A stretch of 64,000 nt of DNA from Shewanella glacialimarina (GTDB lineage: Bacteria > Pseudomonadota > Gammaproteobacteria > Enterobacterales > Shewanellaceae), in NCBI RefSeq assembly GCF_020511155.1, contig NZ_CP041216.1, positions 3,348,001 through 3,412,000 of the forward strand, read 5' to 3'. The position numbers and the translations under genes are program-made. Below are positions 10,500 to 19,177 of the stretch, one piece after another. The notes under the pieces were generated by a model. It saw only the letters and a program-made list of their open reading frames with translations. It ran no database searches and was not told the origin of the DNA. Position 1 is the stretch's first letter, and each line of letters starts with the position of its first letter.

Positions 10500-11855
10500 C
10501 TAAACGGTCAGTAGCAGGAACTCACGCTCCCAAGAACTGACTACGCGACGGAAGTTTTCAAGTTCAGCTTGCTTAACCGCCACAAAACCTGTGGTGAAAG
10601 ACTGACCTAAATACTCAATACACGCTTCACTTTCTTGCATTGCAATCAAGGCTTCTTCTAGGGTCAGCGGTAAACAGTATTCGTTACTGGTGCGACTTTC
10701 ATTCGAACGACCTGTCACAGGGTTTGAAGGACGTAAGCCTTTTTCCATACCAATGAAACCAGCTAATAAACTCGCTGCAATGGTTAAGTAACAGTTTGCA
10801 TCAGCACCTGGAATACGGTTTTCAATACGACGATTCTCTGGCGATGATTCAGGGATACGTAGACCACATGTGCGGTTCTCTACGCCCCATTCTAAGTTTA
10901 CTGGTGCTGAGGTGCCCGGTAGAAAACGACGGAAAGAGTTAACACTTGGCGCCATTAATGGCAATAACTCAGGAATATAGGTTTGTAAGCCGGCAATATA
11001 ATTTAAAAACAACTGGCTTTGAGTACCATCTTCTTTAGTAAAGATGTTTTTGCCGGTTTTTTTATCAATCACACTTTGGTGGATGTGCATCGCACTGCCT
11101 GGCTCATCAGTAACCGGCATAGCCATAAACGTAGCACACACATTATGCTTTAATGCCGCTTCTTTAAGTGTACGTTTAAATATAAACACTTGGTCCGCTA
11201 ACGACAATGGATTGCCGTGACTGAAGTTAATCTCCATCTGCGCAGGACCATCTTCATGAATTAGGGTATCAATATCTAAACCTTGAAGCTCACACCAATC
11301 GTACATATCTTCAAAAAGTGGGTCGAACTCATTTGCTGCGTCGATTGAAAATGATTGACGACCAGCTTCAGGGCGACCAGAGCGTCCAATAGGAGGCTTA
11401 AGCGGTAAATCATGATCATCACTACGTTGAGTTAAATAAAACTCCATTTCTGGTGCAATAACGGGTTCCCAACCTTTATCTTCATAAAGTTTAAGCACTT
11501 TTTTAAGCACATTACGTGGTGATAGTTCAATTGGGTTACCCATACGATCATAACAATCGTGAATAACTTGCGCGGTAGCTTCTACAGTCCAAGGCAACAT
11601 GAATACTGCATTCTCATCCGGCACACACACAAAATCGATATCGGCTTTATCAAGTAGTGAATAGAAAATACCGTCATCGATAAAATCACCCGTCACCGTT
11701 TGCAGCAATACACTTTCAGGTAAACGCATGCCTTTTTCATCAATAAACTTGTCAACTGGAGCAATTTTGCCTCGAGCTATACCGGTCATGTCACTGATAA
11801 CACATTCAACTTCGGTAATTTTTCTATCTTTTAGGAACGTAATTAACTTATCCAT
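10500..11855 (-). CDS. puuA: Gamma-glutamylputrescine synthetase PuuA
   Basis: A 451-residue glutamine-synthetase-fold ligase that couples glutamate to putrescine with ATP. The beta-grasp N-domain is followed by the catalytic barrel with the metal-binding motifs APEMEFYL (about residues 148-155) and AMHIHQSV. The ATP/glutamate segment RFLPGTSAPVNLEWGVENR is also seen. The start is 3 bp after the puuD stop, so puuD-puuA form an operon. It is shorter than housekeeping GlnA (about 469). The context distinguishes it from GlnA. Confidence 0.9.
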   Translation of the reverse strand: MDKLITFLKDRKITEVECVISDMTGIARGKIAPVDKFIDEKGMRLPESVLLQTVTGDFIDDGIFYSLLDKADIDFVCVPDENAVFMLPWTVEATAQVIHDCYDRMGNPIELSPRNVLKKVLKLYEDKGWEPVIAPEMEFYLTQRSDDHDLPLKPPIGRSGRPEAGRQSFSIDAANEFDPLFEDMYDWCELQGLDIDTLIHEDGPAQMEINFSHGNPLSLADQVFIFKRTLKEAALKHNVCATFMAMPVTDEPGSAMHIHQSVIDKKTGKNIFTKEDGTQSQLFLNYIAGLQTYIPELLPLMAPSVNSFRRFLPGTSAPVNLEWGVENRTCGLRIPESSPENRRIENRIPGADANCYLTIAASLLAGFIGMEKGLRPSNPVTGRSNESRTSNEYCLPLTLEEALIAMQESEACIEYLGQSFTTGFVAVKQAELENFRRVVSSWEREFLLLTV

Positions 11856-11858
11856 TGG

Positions 11859-12623
11859 TTATTTCTCTCGGTTAGCTGCATGCAAACGGCACGCATTGCC
11901 GAATGCATCAAAAATTGATGAATAAAACTGGTTATCTTGCACTTTCCATTCTGGGTGCCATTGCACTCCTAACGCAAAAGCCTTAGCACCTTTTACAGAA
12001 AATGCTTCAACTAACCCGTCTGGCGAATACGCCTCTGGTGTTAATTCTGGGCCTAATCTGTCGACGCCTTGAGTATGCACTGAATTCACTTCAGCACGTT
12101 CACTGCCCCAAGCTTGATGAAGTAAACCACCAGGCACTATATCGATAGCATGTGACAAGCCATACTGCACATCTACCGGAGCCGTTTTATCTTCTCTGTG
12201 TTCAATAAATTGGCCGACCTCATGCAGTTTTTGGTGCAAACTGCCGCCATAGACCACATTCATCTCTTGAAAGCCACGACAAATACCGAACACAGGCACA
12301 CCAGCATCTATGGCCGCTTTAATTAGGGGTAAGGTAGTCGCATCGCGCTTAGGATCATGATGAGTGCCTTCTGCGCTAGCTGGACCTTGAAAATGATGTG
12401 GCTCCACATTAGATGGTGAACCGGTAAATAAAATGCCATCCAGGCGAGAAAGTAATTCTGCGGCGGGTACGGCTAAACCCAAAGAGGGGATAACCAAAGG
12501 AAATCCTTTCGCACCGTTAACGACGCTGAGCAAGTATTTTTCACCCACAATATTAAATGGGTGTAATCCTATTTGTTGATTACATGCCACTACCCCAATC
12601 ATTGGGACTTTTGACAAAGACAT
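11859..12623 (-). CDS. puuD: Gamma-glutamyl-GABA hydrolase PuuD
   Basis: A 254-residue class I glutamine-amidotransferase-like hydrolase (peptidase C26 family). It releases GABA from gamma-glutamyl-GABA. The nucleophile elbow GICRGFQEMN carries the catalytic Cys, and the His-Glu pair is in LGVQWHPEW near residue 226. The length equals that of E. coli PuuD (254). First gene of puuD-puuA, transcribed away from puuR. Confidence 0.92.
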   Translation of the reverse strand: MSLSKVPMIGVVACNQQIGLHPFNIVGEKYLLSVVNGAKGFPLVIPSLGLAVPAAELLSRLDGILFTGSPSNVEPHHFQGPASAEGTHHDPKRDATTLPLIKAAIDAGVPVFGICRGFQEMNVVYGGSLHQKLHEVGQFIEHREDKTAPVDVQYGLSHAIDIVPGGLLHQAWGSERAEVNSVHTQGVDRLGPELTPEAYSPDGLVEAFSVKGAKAFALGVQWHPEWKVQDNQFYSSIFDAFGNACRLHAANREK

Positions 12624-13083
12624 ATCACACCTACACTGTTGGACTGCAAATATGCAGCATTTCTTTCAAACACTTGGAAAGCATTGAACATTAAATACTC
12701 AAAATTGTGATATTTCCACAATATATAATTTATTTAATAAACTAATAATTCGTGTTCGTTTTTTCACACACTACACCTAATTTAAACACTAGGCAATAGC
12801 AATAATACAACAGCACAAACTTTTATAGTTTCACACTAACCTAGTCAAGCAAGCGCACTAAAAATAGGAATAAACAGTTGTAAACTAGTATAAAAATATC
12901 TTGATATAATGAATTTTAATATGGATACAGATGATTTTTGAAAACAAAGTTTCATATGTAGAACAATATAGTGCTTAATATTATTTACATTACAGGAGTA
13001 GATTACAGCGTAATTATCGCAAAAAAACAGACTAAAAAGGTTTGCAAAGTAATGCGCACTACTTTGCAATTAATCAGAAAATA
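12624..13083. promoter_or_regulatory. puuDA promoter region; no credible gene
   Basis: 460 bp of AT-rich DNA between puuD and the 3' end of puuR. It should contain the minus-strand puuDA promoter. CGTGTTCGTT at 12751-12760 is identical to a 10-mer at 19062-19071 that overlaps a near-consensus PuuR box. TTGATATAATGAATT at 12901-12915 matches 10 of 15 positions of the E. coli box. An ORF of 74 codons here (12845-13069, minus) has no family features and was not called. Confidence 0.45.
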
Positions 13084-13632
13084 CTAAAAATCACCTGGCG
13101 TGGTTGCACTGACCAAACGGCATGGCTCTTCGAAGGGATTTGCAAACTTATGTGGCAATTCACTCTTAAAGTAATAGCTATCGCCTTTGTGCAGCACAAA
13201 GGTCTCATCGGCAACAGTAAGCTCAATTTTTCCCTCTAGAATATAAGCGCCCTCTTCGCCACGATGCTGCAGCATGTCATCGCCAGTGCTTGTTTTTGGC
13301 GGATAAGTTTCATACATCAGTGACATTGCACGATTTGGGAAGTCTCGACCAATAAGCTTATAAACTAAATCACCGGTACCAATATCGAGTAACTCTTCAG
13401 AGCGATAAACGACTTTTTGTTCACCGACAGTGCCTTCCTCAATAGAAAAGAACTCAACCAATGACATAGGGATCCCAGCGAGGACCTTCTTTAAGGAGCT
13501 GATAGAAGGACTAACACTGTTTTTTTCAATCATTGAAATAGTACTATTGGTCACGCCTGCACGCTTAGCTAACTCGCGCTGGGAAAGACCGCGCATTTTT
13601 CGAACAGCTTTTAAGCTTGCCCCTATATCCAA
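13084..13632 (-). CDS. puuR: PuuR-type XRE-cupin transcriptional regulator
   Basis: A 182-residue regulator. The N-terminal XRE helix-turn-helix is at about residues 4-58 (LSQRELAKRAGVTNSTISMIE). A C-terminal cupin follows at about 100-175 (HRGEEGAYILEGKIEL, HKGDSYYF). The architecture and length match E. coli PuuR (185), the repressor of putrescine-utilisation genes. The TTG at 13632 is chosen as start because AGGAG lies 7 nt upstream. A GTG at 13671 would add 13 poorly conserved residues and has no such site. It is divergent from the FAD oxidoreductase at 13842. Repression of neighbouring puu genes, relieved by putrescine, is inferred from the family. Confidence 0.85.
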   Translation of the reverse strand: MDIGASLKAVRKMRGLSQRELAKRAGVTNSTISMIEKNSVSPSISSLKKVLAGIPMSLVEFFSIEEGTVGEQKVVYRSEELLDIGTGDLVYKLIGRDFPNRAMSLMYETYPPKTSTGDDMLQHRGEEGAYILEGKIELTVADETFVLHKGDSYYFKSELPHKFANPFEEPCRLVSATTPGDF

Positions 13633-13675
13633 TTTCTTACTCCTGAAAATAATAGCCGTTTCGAATGACACTAGA

Positions 13676-13692
13676 TGACATCGAATATGTCA
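13676..13692. promoter_or_regulatory. Inverted repeat in the puuR / oxidoreductase intergenic region
   Basis: TGACAT-CGAAT-ATGTCA is a perfect 6-bp inverted repeat about 44 bp upstream of the puuR TTG start. TCGAAT also recurs at 13661. It is a candidate operator for autoregulation of puuR, by position only. Confidence 0.35.
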
Positions 13693-13753
13693 CTGCAATT
13701 TATCATTGTATTTACTAACGTGAAAGGAATTGTATTCTAGCTTAATTCAGTGT

Positions 13754-13768
13754 TAAATAAAATGCACA
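13754..13768 (+). promoter_or_regulatory. Putative PuuR box upstream of the PuuB paralogue
   Basis: TAAATAAAATGCACA matches 12 of 15 positions of the E. coli PuuR recognition sequence AAAATATAATGAACA. It lies about 74 bp before the 13842 ATG, in the divergent puuR region. The region is AT-rich, so chance similarity is possible. Confidence 0.45.
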
Positions 13769-13841
13769 ATCTGTCGATTAAAAATTACCTATCGATAAAG
13801 ATTATTCCTGTTTTAATAATTTACACTTAATTGGAGACGCT

Positions 13842-15149
13842 ATGTCACAGCCCTCACCTATCCATAGCGATAAATATCCTGACTCTTTTTACTTTCACAG
13901 CGTTAAAGAATTATTTGACTACCCACAACTAACAGAATCTATCACTGTTGATGTCTGTATTGTTGGCGGTGGGTTTACGGGTATAAATACCGCGATAGAA
14001 CTGGCTCAAAAAGGCTTTAGCGTGGCGGTTTTAGAAGCGAAACGCATCGGTTGGGGAGCGTCAGGGCGCAACGGCGGAGAGCTAATTCGTGGTATTGGCC
14101 ATGATGCCAACCAATTTAACAATGTCATCGGCACTGAGGGCGTAAACGCCATCACGCAAATGGGCTTTGAAGCGGTTGAAATTGTTAAACAACGCGTACA
14201 ACAGCACAACATCCAATGCGACTTAACAATGGGTTATTGTGACTTAGCAGTAAAACCTCGGCACATGCATGAGTTAGAGCAAGAGTTTACCGACTTAAAA
14301 CAAGCGGGCTATCAACATGATATTCAATTACTTGATAAAGCACACATCAGTGACGTTATCCAATCTGATTTCTATCAAGGTGCGTTAGTCGACATGGGCA
14401 GTGGTCACTTACACCCGCTGAACTTAGTGCTGGGTGAAGCAAGAGTTGCCCGTGAGTTAGGGGTACAGATTTTTGAGTACAGCCCAGCGGAGCATATTTA
14501 CAAAGGTGATAAACCAGTGGTTAAAACCGCACATGGTGAAGTTAATTGTCAGTTTTTAGTCTTGGCCGGTAATGCGTATATTGGCCATAAACTTAACGAT
14601 TATGTCGGCGGAAAGGTACTTCCGGCAGGCAGTTACTTACTGGCGACCGAGCCATTAACTGCAGCGCAATGCCAAGCGATTATTCCACAGAATATGGCTT
14701 TTGCAGATATGCGCGTAGCCTTAGATTACTTTCATTTATCCGCTGACAATCGGTTATTGTTTGGTGGTTTATGCACTTACTCAGGTAAAGACCCCAGCAA
14801 TATTGAAGCAGCACTGCGGCCCAATTTAGAACATGTATTCCCGCAACTTAAAGGGGTTAAGATTGATTACCAGTGGGGAGGGATGATTGGTATAGGTGCT
14901 AACAGAATGCCGCAAATAGGGCGATTACCCGATGCTAAAAATATTTTCTATGCACAAGCTTATTCAGGACATGGCGTCAACGCCACTCATATGGCAGCAA
15001 AACTCATTGCCGAAGCTATCACTGAGCAAGCCGAACGGTTTGATATTTTTGATCAGATAAAACACATGACATTCCCAGGCGGGCCACATTTTCGCTCGCC
15101 TATGTTAGCGGCAGGTATGTTATATCATCGTTTTAAAGATATTTTCTAA
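13842..15149 (+). CDS. FAD-dependent amine oxidoreductase, PuuB/OrdL paralogue
   Basis: A 435-residue DAO-family flavoprotein. The FAD motif is IVGGGFTGINTAIEL (about residues 41-55), followed by RIGWGASGRNGGELIRG, and a C-terminal SGHGVNATH segment. It is clearly related to the 2899-4185 product; both keep the same landmarks and the distinctive FPGGxxxRxP C-terminus. GGAG lies 7 nt before the ATG. It is divergent from puuR, the position expected for a PuuR-controlled gene. It may oxidise gamma-glutamylputrescine or the corresponding cadaverine or spermidine derivative. The substrate split between the two copies is unknown. Confidence 0.82.
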   Translation: MSQPSPIHSDKYPDSFYFHSVKELFDYPQLTESITVDVCIVGGGFTGINTAIELAQKGFSVAVLEAKRIGWGASGRNGGELIRGIGHDANQFNNVIGTEGVNAITQMGFEAVEIVKQRVQQHNIQCDLTMGYCDLAVKPRHMHELEQEFTDLKQAGYQHDIQLLDKAHISDVIQSDFYQGALVDMGSGHLHPLNLVLGEARVARELGVQIFEYSPAEHIYKGDKPVVKTAHGEVNCQFLVLAGNAYIGHKLNDYVGGKVLPAGSYLLATEPLTAAQCQAIIPQNMAFADMRVALDYFHLSADNRLLFGGLCTYSGKDPSNIEAALRPNLEHVFPQLKGVKIDYQWGGMIGIGANRMPQIGRLPDAKNIFYAQAYSGHGVNATHMAAKLIAEAITEQAERFDIFDQIKHMTFPGGPHFRSPMLAAGMLYHRFKDIF

Positions 15150-15155
15150 TCTCAC

Positions 15156-15186
15156 TTAGCGGCTGTTGGTAACCTACAGCCGCTAA
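15156..15186. terminator. Hairpin between convergent genes
   Basis: A perfect 11-bp stem (TTAGCGGCTGT / ACAGCCGCTAA) with a 9-nt loop lies between the convergent genes ending at 15149 and 15199. It lacks a clear T-run in either direction, so termination strength is uncertain. Confidence 0.6.
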
Positions 15187-15198
15187 TGTAAACCGTCA

Positions 15199-15909
15199 TT
15201 ACGTCAACATATAACCGACCATACCCAGCCCAAAACCAAGTACCGCTCCGCAAGGTGGAAACCAATGTTGCTCTAACTTTACTTGGGGAGCAATATCTTG
15301 AAATACTGAATAAAGAATACCACCTGAGGCAAATATCATTATTACTCCAATAACCTCAGGTTGGTCCGCTAACCAAACATAACCAATGATGCCAGCAATA
15401 GGCCCAAACAGAGCAATTAGCGCAAAAATGCCTATTAATAACCCAGGCTTAATACGATTATGTTGGTTTAACTCTCGATAAGCATTAAACCCTTCTGGTA
15501 AATTTTGTAATCCAATTAATGCTGCTAATAAAAAGGCCGTTTTACTGCCGGTAGCCAATGCAGCGCCTAAAGCAATAGATTCAGGAATAAAATCCGCCAG
15601 CATGGCGCTTAATTGACTGGCTGGGGTATTGATTTTAATCAATAAAATATCTAACAACATAAACGCCAATGCGCCTAGCCCAAAAAACAGAACTGCCAAT
15701 GGGAGTGATAGTACCTCAACACTTTCAGGCACTAACACCAAACCAACTGCAGATAACAGCGCCCCGCCACCAAAAGCCATCACGCCATGGCGAAACTCCT
15801 GTTGCAGCCAATCAGACTTGATGTGCTCCATCTGAGCGATAACCGCACCAAGTGGCATAGCCAAACCTGCTAGTAAAGTAACACCCACCACGATCAATAC
15901 ATCAGACAT
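15199..15909 (-). CDS. ZIP-family divalent metal transporter
   Basis: A roughly 236-residue membrane protein with about seven or eight hydrophobic segments. The metal-site helix PESIALGAALATGS and the helix NLPEGFNAYRE carry the HxxxE / NxxPE-type residues of ZIP (ZupT-like) zinc/iron permeases. The His of the first motif is replaced by Ser (PESIA), so metal preference may differ. The start is either ATG 15909 (chosen, AAGAAG about 9 nt upstream) or GTG 15918. It stands alone, convergent with the upstream oxidoreductase. Confidence 0.72.
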   Translation of the reverse strand: MSDVLIVVGVTLLAGLAMPLGAVIAQMEHIKSDWLQQEFRHGVMAFGGGALLSAVGLVLVPESVEVLSLPLAVLFFGLGALAFMLLDILLIKINTPASQLSAMLADFIPESIALGAALATGSKTAFLLAALIGLQNLPEGFNAYRELNQHNRIKPGLLIGIFALIALFGPIAGIIGYVWLADQPEVIGVIMIFASGGILYSVFQDIAPQVKLEQHWFPPCGAVLGFGLGMVGYMLT

Positions 15910-15965
15910 AGCCTTCACTTCTTTATGACATTGTTTTTACAAGCTTTATATAAAATACTTATATA

Positions 15966-16814
15966 TTATGCTACGGGGAAATGGTCACTTGAACCCCATT
16001 CAGCCCACGAGCCGTCATACAATATCGACTGTTGATGACCTGCCACCTTAGATGCAAGTATCAAAATACAAGCCGTAATACCTGAACCGCAGCTAAAAAT
16101 ACGCTGCTGGGCGTGATTTTCATCAAGCTGATTAAAAATCATTTGCAGCTCTGTCGAAGGCTTTAATTTTATTCCATCAAGCACCTGCGCAAAAGGCAGA
16201 TTGACCGAATAAGGTATATGGCCACTTCGTACACCCGCCCTAGGCTCTGGCGCAGTACCATTGAAACGAGACGCTGCCCTGGCATCAAACACCAGTGAGC
16301 CACTTTGATCCACGGAGTACTCACTAACAATAGCCAGCAAGCTAGCAGAGTCACACACCAACTCAGTGTGTTGCTGAGCTTTTACATTACCGACTAAGCT
16401 GGCGGTTAAGAACTGATTGGCTGTAGGCAGGTTTTCAGCCATCCATTGTGGTAAGCCACCATCAAGCACAAATACCTTATCAAACCCCATAACCTTAAAA
16501 GTCCACCAGGCACGCGGTGATGAATAAATGCCTTGGTTATCATAAATCACTACGGTACTGTCCTGATTAATGCCTAACTTACGTGCTGCATGGGTGAATT
16601 GCTCAGCGGTTGGCATAGCGTGGGACATCTGTGAGTCGTGATTAAAGAAGTCTTGCTCTAGACCCATATTAATCGCATTGGGTATGCACATTAACCTGTC
16701 ATAGATTAACGGCTCTTTACCTAATACCACCGCCATACTAGCATCAAGCAAAATAACGTTTTTATCATCTAAATGCTCAACCAGCCAAGCTGTTGAAACA
16801 GTTGAATTACTCAT
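15966..16814 (-). CDS. sseA: 3-mercaptopyruvate/thiosulfate sulfurtransferase (SseA-like)
   Basis: A 282-residue protein of two rhodanese domains, N-terminal about 5-120 and C-terminal about 160-275. The active-site loop in the second domain is CGSGITA with the catalytic Cys. The CGSGxTA signature is typical of mercaptopyruvate sulfurtransferases rather than rhodaneses proper (CRxGxR/T). The length equals that of E. coli SseA (281). GGAG lies 7 nt before the ATG, inside the end of the VanZ-like pseudogene; its restored frame overlaps this start by 8 bp, implying they were once co-transcribed. Confidence 0.88.
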   Translation of the reverse strand: MSNSTVSTAWLVEHLDDKNVILLDASMAVVLGKEPLIYDRLMCIPNAINMGLEQDFFNHDSQMSHAMPTAEQFTHAARKLGINQDSTVVIYDNQGIYSSPRAWWTFKVMGFDKVFVLDGGLPQWMAENLPTANQFLTASLVGNVKAQQHTELVCDSASLLAIVSEYSVDQSGSLVFDARAASRFNGTAPEPRAGVRSGHIPYSVNLPFAQVLDGIKLKPSTELQMIFNQLDENHAQQRIFSCGSGITACILILASKVAGHQQSILYDGSWAEWGSSDHFPVA

Positions 16815-17229
16815 TATTTTCTCCTTTAGAAAAAGATTTTACATATTTATGCGTTAACCAGGTGAAGTAGCTAAATACCATTATACCTACGCCATCAGCC
16901 GCTAAATCGGCTATGTCTAAATGTCCGATGCGGAATAAAGCCTTGGCTTATTTCCTCCACCAGTACAAATAATGCGACTAAGCAGCTGCCAAGATAAAGC
17001 GGTAAGGACCCCAACCGAATGGTTTTAAATTGTAAGGTTAAATTAGCTAGATAGGTTAATCCCCCAAATAGAAACAATGACCAACTTTATCACCATAGGG
17101 AATGTGTTTGACGATGTCGAAGAAAATACTGCTGCCACCAGTGTTCGCTAAATATATGACCCAAATGATGAATCCTAAAAAAATAGCCATGGTTATAGTA
17201 GCTAAAAAATAAAAGCGTTGTTTAAGCAT
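16807..17229 (-). pseudogene. VanZ-like membrane protein, two frameshifts
   Basis: Two fragments together encode one VanZ-family protein of about 140 residues. The first starts at ATG 17229 (MLKQRFYFL, AGGA upstream) and runs to PYGDKVGH. It then shifts frame near 17075 into LFGGLTYLANL...VEEISQGFIPHRTF, with the VanZ signature ISQ and three membrane segments. A second shift near 16910 restores DIADLAADGVGIMVFSYFTW, which ends with TAA at 16807, 8 bp inside sseA. Two independent frame breaks in 420 bp point to a decayed gene. Sequencing error at both sites is the alternative. Confidence 0.8.
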
Positions 17230-17320
17230 TAACGTCACTTCCTGTGTGTTGTTCAATGCCATCCTAATATACTTTCGCAATATTCTTACGATACTTTTTG
17301 ATGAATTTCACTTAATAAAA

Positions 17321-17349
17321 AAGCCCTATGACTCATTATCATAGGGCTT
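17321..17349 (-). terminator. Intrinsic terminator after puuC
   Basis: A 10-bp perfect stem (AGCCCTATGA / TCATAGGGCT, 17322-17331 with 17339-17348) has a 7-nt loop. On the minus strand it is followed by TTTTTATT. It sits 40 bp beyond the puuC stop. Confidence 0.85.
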
Positions 17350-17388
17350 TGTCGCAACTAAGTTTGCTAAGGACTTATCACGTTGTGA

Positions 17389-18885
17389 TTATAAAACAAT
17401 CCAAGTTGCTTTGATTTCAGTATATTTATCAAATGCGTGTAATGACTTATCACGGCCATTACCTGACTGTTTATAACCGCCAAATGGCGCGGTCATATCA
17501 CCACCATCGTAATGGTTAATCCACACCATACCGCTGCGTAATGCTTTGGCGGTTTTATGTGCTTTAGACAAGTTAGATGTCCATACACCCGCGGCTAAAC
17601 CGTAAATAGTGTCATTGGCAATTTCAATCGCTTGTTCCATGCCGTCAAATTCAATCACTGACAATACAGGCCCAAAAATTTCTTCACTGGCAATAGTCAT
17701 TTTATTATTTACACCAGAGAAAATAGTCGGCTGCACATACACTCCGCCCGTTTCTGCCATCACTTGCTTACCCCCTTGCACTAAGGTGGCACCTTCATCT
17801 TCACCCGCTTTAATGTAATCCAGCACATTGTTCATTTGCTGTTCATCAACCATAGCCCCGGTAACGGTTTCAGGATCTAACGGATGACCAGGCTGCCAAG
17901 ATTTTAACTCTTCGGCAATCAATTTTATCAGCTCATCTTTAATACCTGACTCAACCAATAAACGCGATCCCGCGGTACATACTTCACCTTGGTTAAAGGC
18001 AATGGCCGATGCTGCAGCTTGTGCTGCGGCTTTTAAATCCGGCGCATCATTAAATACTATGTTAGGACTTTTGCCACCCGCTTCTAACCAAACGCGTTTC
18101 ATGTTTGATTGCCCTGCGTAAATCATCAGTTGTTTAGCAATTTTAGTTGAACCTGTGAACACCAAAGTATCAACGTCCATATGTAAAGCTAATGCTGTAC
18201 CAACAGTGTGTCCTAAGCCTGGCAACACGTTTAACACGCCTTTAGGAATACCTGCATCTAACGCTAGTTGTGCCATTCTTATTGCTGTTAACGGAGATTT
18301 TTCTGAGGGCTTTAATATGACGCTGTTACCTGTTGCTAACGCAGGGCCTAGTTTCCAGCACGCCATAATCATTGGGAAGTTCCAAGGCACAATAGCAGCA
18401 ACAACACCCACAGGCTCGCGGGTAATCATGCCTATTTCATTATGGGCTGTGGGGGCAATTTCATCATAAATTTTATCAATGGCTTCACCACACCATCGAA
18501 TAGCACGGGCAGCTCCCGCAACATCAACAGATTTAGCAAACTGAATTGGCTTACCCATATCTAGCGTTTCTAACAGCGCTAACTCATCTGCATTTTGCTC
18601 TAATAAGTCGGCAAAACGGATCATAATGGCTTTACGTTTTACTGGCGCTAATTGTGACCATGTACCGGCTTCAAAAACAGCTTTGCCATTGGCAACCGCT
18701 TTATTTGCGTCAATGTAATCACAACTAGCCACTTTAACTAATAATCGACCATCAATTGGGCTAATACAATCAAATGTTTCACCTGAGTGTGCAGATTGGT
18801 ATTCACCATTAATCATGGCATTACCATTAATAGTGATACTTTTTGCGAGTTGTTCCCATTCGCTACGATTTGTTGGAGAGCTCAT
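17389..18885 (-). CDS. puuC: Gamma-glutamyl-gamma-aminobutyraldehyde dehydrogenase PuuC
   Basis: A 498-residue NAD(P)-dependent aldehyde dehydrogenase. The cofactor motif is VPWNFPMIMACWK, the general-base Glu is in LEAGGKSPNIVF, and the catalytic Cys is in FNQGEVCTAGSRLLVE (near residue 299). Length and motifs match E. coli PuuC (495), which oxidises gamma-glutamyl-gamma-aminobutyraldehyde to gamma-glutamyl-GABA, the PuuD substrate. GAGG lies 6 nt before the ATG. It is single, divergent from the aminotransferase at 19178, with a near-consensus PuuR box between them. Confidence 0.88.
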   Translation of the reverse strand: MSSPTNRSEWEQLAKSITINGNAMINGEYQSAHSGETFDCISPIDGRLLVKVASCDYIDANKAVANGKAVFEAGTWSQLAPVKRKAIMIRFADLLEQNADELALLETLDMGKPIQFAKSVDVAGAARAIRWCGEAIDKIYDEIAPTAHNEIGMITREPVGVVAAIVPWNFPMIMACWKLGPALATGNSVILKPSEKSPLTAIRMAQLALDAGIPKGVLNVLPGLGHTVGTALALHMDVDTLVFTGSTKIAKQLMIYAGQSNMKRVWLEAGGKSPNIVFNDAPDLKAAAQAAASAIAFNQGEVCTAGSRLLVESGIKDELIKLIAEELKSWQPGHPLDPETVTGAMVDEQQMNNVLDYIKAGEDEGATLVQGGKQVMAETGGVYVQPTIFSGVNNKMTIASEEIFGPVLSVIEFDGMEQAIEIANDTIYGLAAGVWTSNLSKAHKTAKALRSGMVWINHYDGGDMTAPFGGYKQSGNGRDKSLHAFDKYTEIKATWIVL

Positions 18886-19063
18886 TGTTACCTCGTCATT
18901 CTATATATGCATGTTTAGCTAAATGACATAAAAAATAGCCAAACAACCTAACTTTAATTACACGCTGTAATCGATGCTTCAAATTATGCTTAACCGCTAA
19001 AGATTTCAATATATTTTACAAAAATGTCCAATTTACTTTAATTTTTTACTAAAAATGCTTCCG

Positions 19064-19086
19064 TGTTCGTTATATTTGATATAACG
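19064..19086. promoter_or_regulatory. Putative PuuR operator with perfect inverted repeat
   Basis: TGTTCGTTATATTTG (19064-19078) matches 13 of 15 positions of the reverse complement of the E. coli PuuR box (AAAATATAATGAACA). It overlaps a perfect 8-bp inverted repeat, CGTTATAT-TTG-ATATAACG (19068-19086). It sits between the divergent puuC and omega-aminotransferase genes, so one site could control both. Confidence 0.6.
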
Positions 19087-19177
19087 TAGCAAATATTGAC
19101 CACCCTGTAGATTTATTGATCACATAAAAAGGCCTCCTAATGAGTCATATGGAGTGCTCAAGCACAAGGATTTAGTA

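Noticed and set aside
12845..13069. Minus-strand reading frame of 74 codons between puuR and puuD
   Set aside because: Composition is unlike a protein here, no ribosome site is evident, and the stretch is a regulatory region.
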